The position numbers and the translations under genes are program-made. DNA of 64,000 nt, taken from the NCBI GenBank assembly GCA_900239685.1, contig OENT01000854.1, positions 1-64,000 on the forward strand, read 5' to 3'. This DNA comes from Rotaria macrura. Lineage: Eukaryota; Rotifera; Eurotatoria; Philodinida; Philodinidae. Positions 56,446 to 64,000 of the stretch are shown here, piece by piece (the first letter of the stretch is position 1; each line of letters begins with the position of its first letter). The notes under the pieces are model-generated. The model saw only the letters and a program-made list of their open reading frames with translations. It had not been told where the DNA came from and searched no databases.

Positions 56446-58836
56446 CACTGATTACCCTTAGTAAAGACTCCGTGCCCTCATCCTCACTCCAAAATCTAGT
56501 TTCAACATACTAAACTGGATATTTCTGAAACTTTCCATAAATTTTGGCTCCGTAAATTTAAACTTACGAAACTTGTTTTACTTCTCTAAATCTCTGCTTT
56601 CGAGAGTTTTCTAGAGATCAAGGATAAAATGGATCCACGGTTCGTGCTAATTTGTTTTTCAGTATACTGCAGGATGCAGAAATAAAGGATTCTTTCCATT
56701 TGCAGGAGTACTGTATAGGCCTTTACATGAGTGAGTGGGATCTAAACAGTTTTTCTCTCTTCTTTTTAGGGTCGTTCAAAGGCAAAAACTTTCGAAATCT
56801 TATCAGAAATTCTTTTGAAAACCCTGGATTCCACTGACTTTCGTGATTAAATAGAAAAACCTTTTTTCTCATCTGAAGCGCTGTGGACATATCCATCGGT
56901 TGAAAAAACATGTAACTATCTGGGATGAATCATATTAAAAGAATTTGTTCAGAGATTGGTCCTTCCAATAAAATTGAACTTTCGGAGAATCGATGAACAA
57001 GTTGAAAAACGTTGTTAAACACTAAATATAGAAAAAACTAATCCTAAAGGTTTTCTTGAAATCTGTCATTGCCATCGTACCAAGCATATAGGGAAACGTG
57101 TATACTGAAAATTTTTGAATTTTCGGTACTTGGATAAGTAGGGGACAAGATTTTGAATCACCTAGGTATGTGTCATTATAAGTGCCACTATAGACCGAAA
57201 AGCCTTTAGAACTCATGGCAGTAGCCATAATTCGATATTAAAATTTGGGCGTGTAAGTAATTTGATAAGCTGAACACGACAGTACTATACTTTTTCTGAA
57301 AAAATGCGAAACTCGGGAGCGTCTCAAGAAAGCCTTAGAAAAAGCTGGATAGTCACAAAATAAATGATTTACAAGGGAAGGCCACTAATTTTTCAATCAC
57401 TTTTGCGTTGAAACTATTTGCATTGTTTAGCTATAAAAGGAGTTATGAATAATCTGAAAAACAACTACTGGCAGCTAGCTTATTGTTATGACAATATTCC
57501 ATTTTTAAGGTGTGGTTTCATTGAATCCTGTGGTCTGTTCAAGGACATTACCATAATTGATTTTCGAATTTCGACTCTAAGCTTTACACGGAAACAGACA
57601 CCAAGGAGCACAGCTGTTGTTTGAAAGTTTCAGATCTCGGTGTTGTTCCTAATGCTAGACGCAGCAATTGTGAAAATGTGTATTTTACATCATTCAAGTA
57701 GAGCAGCAAATTTAATGAAACAAACAAATCAAGAGATCAGACACTTTCACAATATATTATTCCCATCAAGAACTGCTTCTGTGTATACTTTCAAGTCGAA
57801 ATTCGAAAATCAATTATTTTACTGTTCTTGAGGGGGACCACAGAATTCATGAAAAATCGCAACTTAATATTGGTGTATTGCCATGACAATAAGCTTGTCG
57901 TCAAAATGCTATTTTGAGAGTATCGCTAACTTCTTTTGAGTTAAATAATGCAAATAATATCAACACAAATGTGATTGAACAGCTGGTGAGCTACGCTAGT
58001 GAGAGCAACTCAAACCCACTTATTTCCAGAAGCCAAAGACATATACTAGAACAAGAAACTTTAGTGCATCTCCCTAAAACAAAAACTCAATTTTCATATG
58101 TTTTCGAAAAACTTAATTTTCAAAGAAGTGTTGGGCAGTCTTAAGCCTTGTAAAAAGTTGTTATTTTCTCTAGAAAACGTTTCCTCACCGCAAGAATGTG
58201 TTCATAATTTTCAGAAACTGACTTTAGATTCGGATTCCCCGACCTCGATTTCCTTTCATTAAGCTTTATAGAAAATCGTTATTTTCTTGAAAAACCTTTT
58301 CCTAGTTCAAAAACCAAACTCAGTCGATTCCTAGTCGATTCTGGTCAATTCCAAACAAACTCATTTGTAAGCCAAAAGACTGAATTTGAATTGGCTAGTA
58401 TTGGAATAGTTGCATTCATACAAGAGGGTACCATGGAAGTACGCACTCATGAAGTATCGCATTTTCCCGCTTGCGTTGGTGCTAGTTTCCGGAGCATTTT
58501 GCTCCTCTTCGTTAGTTGGACATAATCGGTAAGTACATGTACCAGTGGAAATTTTCGTATTGTACCACAGCCAGGCACACACATCAGTAACTAATTATCG
58601 GTAGGACTTGAAGAATTATTAGGTATTGATAATTTGTAAATAGATCAATCAAACAATGCACTCCGCAGTGTTAACTTGATTATCACCATCGGATGTGATT
58701 ACACAGTAACAATGATAAAGAAATAATTTTGCTGACTCTTTTTTGTAAATCTTTTGATGATATCCATTTTCGTTGGAAATAAAACTACTATATTCACTCA
58801 GTCACCAGTAGTAATGTGAAAACTTGCGCTTTAAGT
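56446..58836. other. Non-coding stretch between repeats
   Basis: No gene or repeat was recognised. Open frames are short, and local sequence is AT-rich like the rest of the intergenic DNA. Confidence 0.5.
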
Positions 58837-59175
58837 ACCCAAGTCGTACAGAACTGTCCGTATACGGCGGTGAACGAATACAAAATGGTATGTTTACGGC
58901 ATTCCATAGAATTTCGGTTACGGGCGTCGGTTTACGGAATACAAACGTATAAGTTACTGAATGCTTACGGAGCAGTTATTGAAGACCGCTTAACGTTACA
59001 TAAACCAGAACGTATACGGTCTTTTTTCTGACCTTTTCCCCAAAAATATCTCGTAAGTATTAATATATTTTCTCGGATACAGGAATGAAGAACGCAAGCG
59101 ACTCGTGATATCACAGCACTGAAGACCTTCAGACTACTAGGTTCACGTAAGCGGGGTGTAATCATTCAGTTTCGT
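58837..59175. repeat. CGG/CCG-rich repeat patch, possible CCCAGG-group relic
   Basis: It begins TACCCAAGTCGTACAG and contains CCGTATACGG, TTTACGG, CGTATACGG and GCCGTAATC words like those in the 56019-56445 arms. No matching right end was found, so borders are approximate. Confidence 0.4.
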
Positions 59176-59219
59176 GCCGTAATCGTTCTATGCTTTCCTT
59201 ACACACTCTATGTGATATT

Positions 59220-59508
59220 TACCCAGGTGAATGAATCCTATACCGAATCCGACGGAAGAAACCTATTTTCTTATTTGAGTACGAATAAGCATTTAAACCC
59301 AACAGTAGAAGCCTGTCTGATCACACAATAAAATCCAATCGGACTCCGATAGTAGGATTCGATAAAATCCAACACTAGGGATCCGAATCAGGAATCGCAA
59401 CGAGGAATCCGATGGGATTTCATCGGATAAGAGAAACTCCGATAGAAACATGATCGGATGCCTGTCGGATCCGATCGGATCCAATGGTCGGAATGATTCT
59501 CCTGGGTA
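59220..59508. mobile_element. 289 bp element with CCCAGG/CCTGGG ends and TA flanks
   Basis: The left end TACCCAGGTGAATGAATCC and the reverse complement of the right end, TACCCAGGAGAATCATTCC, form a terminal inverted repeat of about 19 bp with few mismatches. A TA lies at each outer edge, as in TA-target elements. The interior is dominated by AATCCGA, TCGGAT and GGATCC words and has no coding capacity. It is likely a MITE-type element. Confidence 0.65.
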
Positions 59509-59809
59509 GTTTAGTTTTGCCTGAATGTGTAAAGACGCAGAGGATATCATGCTGTTTTTTTACGCAATATTTTTGTTAACTTTTAATGTAACTTAGTCTC
59601 TCCAACGGAAATTTAAATTAATGGAACTTTATAACTACACACTAGACTACCACTGAAGGGTAGCCGAACTGATTTTTAGAAGAAAATCCAGGTAGGCTTG
59701 GCTACACCTGAGTCATGTTAGCGATAAAAAAACTGGGTGGAGCACTGTTATTTGCCTTAGCCCTTCGCTTTAAAATACTATGCCCATTAAAGGTCGCGTC
59801 TTTGTCACA

Positions 59810-60106
59810 AAACGTTTTCTGTTGATAGAGGATGTCCGTAACGCTTGACATCCGTAATTGCTAATTTCGAATAATTTATTGTTGCAAAAACGGTCCGTTA
59901 TCGGGCACACAGTAACGCATCATTTTCTATCAGTAAACGGTCTGTTTAGCAGACGGATCCAAAACGGTGCGTATTTCTGCGCCAGATAATACGGTCTGTT
60001 ACGGCCCGAAAGTGAACCGTATTGATCCCGTTTTTTACCGTAAATACTACGTTCTAACGACATTTTCCGTGTGTATTCAGATCGCAAAGGATATCGCTTC
60101 GATCGA
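59810..60106. repeat. CCGTTA/AACGG-rich repeat patch, one end recognisable
   Basis: It contains many AAACGGTC, CCGTTA, GTCCGTAA and AAACGGTGCGTA words resembling the fold-back arms. The right edge AACTGGGTA (about 60098-60106) resembles the CCTGGGTA end of the neighbouring element. The left end was not found. Confidence 0.4.
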
Positions 60107-60509
60107 ACTGGGTAGACTCACCGTGGTATTTCAGCAGTTATGGCTTAAGTATGCGTTTCATCGTCTCGTACTTCCAAAAGGTTTTCACCTAAAATGAAAT
60201 CATTTCCTGCTGTACTTCTTCTGACTTCTATGTCAAATTATCATTGTTTAATTAACGCTGCATAATTTAAATGATTCACTAAGAATATGTGCAAGTTATG
60301 TGTGGTACCATAGGTAGAATGGTTCCATATTTTTCTTTGGTCTAAATAAAATCAAATACTTTCGAAGTACAGCAATACTAAACTCATCTGTGCGTTATGC
60401 AAATCCATCTGTGCTATCAATTGCTTTTAATGAATTATACAGGTGACTTGCTCTTCATTACTATCTGATGCAGAGCATTTGCAAAAGTTGTTAGGGACCA
60501 TCTTCTTAA

Positions 60510-62338
60510 TAACAGTTAGGGATGAAAATAGGATCAATGCCGTTGTGATTTTGTTCTTGTAAAAGAATTTGATGAAGGTGTTCATCTCGATCGGGTTTGA
60601 ATTCATGTAAAAGTTGAATTTTTTCTATCATCTTGAGGAAGTTACTAGTAATTAAAGATTTTCGAACTTCCAGTGACGGAGATCAAATCTGATTTGATGC
60701 GTAAAGTTCATGAACTGATTTCCCTGGTGCGAATAAAATTTTAAATGCACGATAATACAGCTTGTGTACATCTTCTGGTTCACGACGCAGTGTTTAAAGA
60801 CCAAGGAGAACAGGCATACTACCGGAGTAATGTGTTTAATGGTGATATCTGATGATTGTACATGTGCATTTTCAAATGTATGCCGCTCATTCATTTCGAT
60901 TCAGTCGGTATACAATAGTCCAACATGATGTCCATTAGAATTCTTTAGTAAGCAGTGATCTGATTTTTGGATAACGTTTTTGTCAAGATAATTGAAAAAT
61001 CATAAAGGCATACTGCACTCAGATCTTTTGGTGGATGCTGATAGTCAAGACGAATGTTTATCATTACATAACGATCACCAATTTTTCTTTTCTTTCGTAT
61101 TTTCTTCTTGTTATTCGTAGAAGGACTGTAGAATCTATAGAAAAAGTTGGATATTAAATATCCATGTAATTATGTGAATACCTTTTACCATCGACTTCTT
61201 CCTCATGAATGCATTTTTCTTTGCTTAGTCCTGGTGATAGCTATACAGTTCATTAGATAGGATGTCATTTGAGCACTTGAGACTTCTTGCTGTGATGCAA
61301 TCATATTGTGGCAGCTTAACACTAGTTCATGGGATTTCTCAAGAGCACTATCGGTGACATTTGTAAGCCGTTGCTTTTGTTCAATTGATTTCATTCATTG
61401 GTGTACAGGTACAAGCATACCATGGCACGTTAGGGTAGACTTTGTGTCGACACCAGTTATATAGTACACTAACACTTTAGTATCACTACCACTCCAAATA
61501 TAAATTTAATATCCAGATTGGATCGACATGCAGTTAACTTCCATTCATTGAAGTGTTGATTCACATATGCAATCGATGGATTTGGCTGTTGGTAAACAAG
61601 TCAGAATAACTTTATTTTCTATCGGCCAAACTTCTTGTAAAACAATAACAAAAATAACAGTTTTAATATATTTGAAGCTACAAGCTCAGAAGTTGATGTT
61701 CTGTTACAACACTTATTTTAGTAGTCACATCGTTTGTTTCATCTGCGAAAAGAAGAATCCAAATTTAAATTACTAAATGTATATACTCAGTTATTAAGGG
61801 CATAGAGAATCACTTATTCATAGTAAACATATTTTGTATTATTTGATAGTTTTTTTCAAAGCTCACTTCTTTGTCAAGGTGACTATAATGTATTCTCAGC
61901 TAATAAAATTTCCTTGAGTAAACAAATATACGTATAGTTTGAGTCACAAGTTCGAACGGTCCCAAAATTTATTTTCTCGAAATACATTTCACTCTTCATT
62001 TACAACATCTTCTAAATATTTTAGGAAGTTTTCACCTAGCTGCTTTTTTTCGATGTTATGTTTCAACCAAATAAGAAGACGCAAGCGAAGCGATTATCTA
62101 TGCCTTGATTCACAACGGTGCCGAAATATTGTTTTCAAAGACCAAGTCCACGAACAAGCAAAAGACGTTTTCAAGAAACTTTTCATCAAAATTTATTGAA
62201 AGTTTTTGCAGTGGCAGCAGGCTGTGGTACGATAATTTGAGCGCACTCATTGCCTGTGCCCAACAATTCTGATGGAACCATATCAAGATCTAGATCAACA
62301 TCTACATTATAAAGTGTCACTGCAATATGCATATTGGG
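60510..62338 (-). mobile_element. Decayed Helitron-type Rep/helicase-like protein
   Basis: Fragments in different frames, in the right order for a Helitron Rep domain: ECAQIIVPQPAATAKTFNKF (near 62200), KQYFGTVVNQGIDNRF (near 62080; family AYYGTVEAQGRGSLH), SNLDIKFIFGGSDTKVLVYY and ITGVDTKSTL (near 61500; family YITDYITKSSL), SCHNMIASQQEVSSAQMTSY (near 61280), DRYVMINIRLDYQHPPKDLS (near 61050), KLYYRAFKILFAPGKSVHEL (near 60730) and a last piece ending near 60510. Stops and frame changes separate them. The HxH metal motif and the second tyrosine of the Y2 site are not preserved, and no PIF1-type helicase domain was seen, so it is inactive. The assignment rests on remembered family motifs. Confidence 0.6.
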
Positions 62339-62345
62339 TTAGATT

Positions 62346-64000
62346 GCTTTTTACGGAGAGGCTCGAGAGACCGCGATTAAAACAAAATTAATGCATTTTC
62401 TTGAGAAGAGTCGACGGTGACTGCGCAGAGTTTATAACATGGCCATCAGCAACTTCAATGTGCTTTATGATTGTGTGGGCGAAGGTGAACTATGTATATT
62501 AATTTGACTGTAGATGAATGGGAGTGTCGACACGTGGCAGAAGGGACACGTGCAGATGTCTTGATGATGAGTTGAAAACATCAGAGTCACACGACCACAC
62601 TAGTATCCACCACATCTAGACTCAGACTAACATTCACATCTTCTATTTGCTATTTCTTTCATCAACAATGGGACTTGGTGTTGTTGTTTTTGATTTTGAT
62701 TTTGAAAGTCGTCATAAGCAAGGCGATGCTCGATGTTACGAGTATGACTTCGAAATTGAACACTATTACTTAATGAAATTCTCGACCTTAAATCGTGCCT
62801 TGGAACGAAGTCAATTGCTGATTTTGTGTGGTTATATGAATACAGATCAAAATAAATTACGTGACAAAAAAATGTCTGAGTTTTATTTCGACGAATTTCA
62901 TCGTGTAAAAAGAAATGAAAAAAGAGGCATAACACGTGTTAACGGATTCTTCATTTTCTATTTGCATATGAACAACAAGAAACCATTATGAAAGAAGGAC
63001 GACAATAAATATAAAACACGCATGTGCGGTGTATAAGCAGAACTATTTTACTACGTCTGCTTCACCTGTAATTTAAATTCAAACAATGGAATAAAGGATC
63101 TAAATAAATTGAAACGATCATTTTTTATAACAGTTTATCTCATTGTTGAAATTCAATAGATTTTTATGAAAAAATGTTTCCCTAGAAAATTTGAAACTCA
63201 CAAAATTTCAAAATAAATTAAAAAGATATTTTTCATATATGATAAAACAGTGCTTCGTTTTACTAGATGGATTATAATAGTTGTTTTCATGATACTGAAT
63301 CAAAATAATTTAAATTGAGGCATCACATTGTTATTCAAGTTATTCTTGAAATTTAAACTCAAGTGACTGCTGAGAAAAAAACATCTAGACTTTTTTTAAA
63401 ACAAATGTTTATATCTATTGCAGAACCCACAGGGTTTACTAAGAAACTGATACAATACAAGTTCGACATCTGGTTTGATGTAGTAATTACGAAGGACGAA
63501 TTCTGGAATTCAAAAGTTGAAAAGTTTGATACTGTTATTGAATAAGTTTATATGAAATAGCAGTGATCAATTTTGCTATTCTAAAAGACGGCAGACCTTG
63601 TATTAGTCATTCGAAAACATTTTGATTTCTATGGAACTATAATAAAAAACAAATTCAGAGTAAGACAATAATATAAACAGTATAGTAACAGTGAATGGAA
63701 TTCTTTGCGATACAGGAAGTGTCTTGGCTTTGAAAATCCAAAAATTTTCTACTTTCTTTTTTTGTGAATCAATTTCATTTTCCACGTTTCAAACAATAAA
63801 CATTTATCTTCTTCATCATGCTTATTATGAATCAAATAAGATGTAGATAAAAATAATAAATAATTAAAGTAAAACAACAAAATACAATCGTCAGAGTCAT
63901 GAGTGGTACACATCGTCTAATCTATCATTTCTTCTTCTTTTTTTTCTTTAGTTGTTCATGCCAATAGTAACTATATATATATTTTTATAGACAAGAAAAA
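62346..64000. other. Right end, no gene recognised
   Basis: A plus-strand open frame at 62668-62991 (107 residues from MGLGVVVFDFDFESRH) has a fairly even composition but resembles nothing I know and has no clear splice partners. At 62530-62553 two CACGTG-like words lie 12 bp apart (GACACGTGGC and GACACGTGC). The rest is AT-rich. Confidence 0.45.

Noticed and set aside
57418..58144. Three consecutive plus-strand open frames
   Set aside because: They are short, in different frames, AT-rich and unlike any protein, and no splice sites join them sensibly.
62668..62991. 107-residue plus-strand open frame as a gene
   Set aside because: No motif, no splice partners, and it overlaps a similar-length frame on the other strand; kept only as a remark.

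Overview
This is a 64 kb AT-rich invertebrate nuclear window. It holds ten confident spliced protein genes, one unidentified spliced gene and a repeat-rich right-hand third. Most introns are about 50-75 bp with GT-AG borders. The gene set includes an innexin, fumarase, MELK, TRMT112, BET1L, PAQR3 and two U1A/U2B''-type proteins. A mono-ADP-ribosyltransferase fused to TPRs and the compact introns suggest a rotifer, most likely a bdelloid. That placement is inference; no marker gene proves it.

Layout. 1-8469 (minus): ABCB/P-glycoprotein-type transporter with 31 coding exons visible; its second ATPase domain runs off the left edge. 8470-14327: no gene seen. 14328-25393 (minus): a same-strand cluster in transcription order U1A/U2B''-like (24513-25393), divergent U1A/U2B''-like paralog (22527-24394), BET1L SNARE, unknown acidic protein, LRR protein, TRMT112, PAQR3. 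Gaps in it are mostly 118-270 bp, and a splice-acceptor-like AG lies 0-28 nt before each start codon. 25394-28638: largely empty apart from two weak exon candidates. 28639-30887 (plus): innexin, convergent with 31066-32548 (minus), PHYHD1-like dioxygenase. 34856-38994 and 39322-42736 (both minus): fumarate hydratase and MELK kinase, 327 bp apart. 42737-50026: empty except for repeats. 50027-51934 (plus): ART-TPR gene with one 57 bp intron.

51935-64000 is a repeat and transposon graveyard. It contains a fold-back element with two perfect 133 bp arms (56019-56445), related elements with CCCAGG/CCTGGG ends (59220-59508 and 43915-44241), two more CGG/CCG-rich patches, and a decayed Helitron-type Rep protein on the minus strand (about 60510-62338).

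Exon borders were set by hand from GT-AG (once GC-AG) sites, reading phase and remembered family alignments. For ten genes the joined exons keep an open frame of the length expected for the family. The two strongest leads are the operon-like cluster with acceptor-preceded starts, which would fit spliced-leader trans-splicing known in bdelloids, and the CCCAGG-ended repeat family with its perfect hairpin member.
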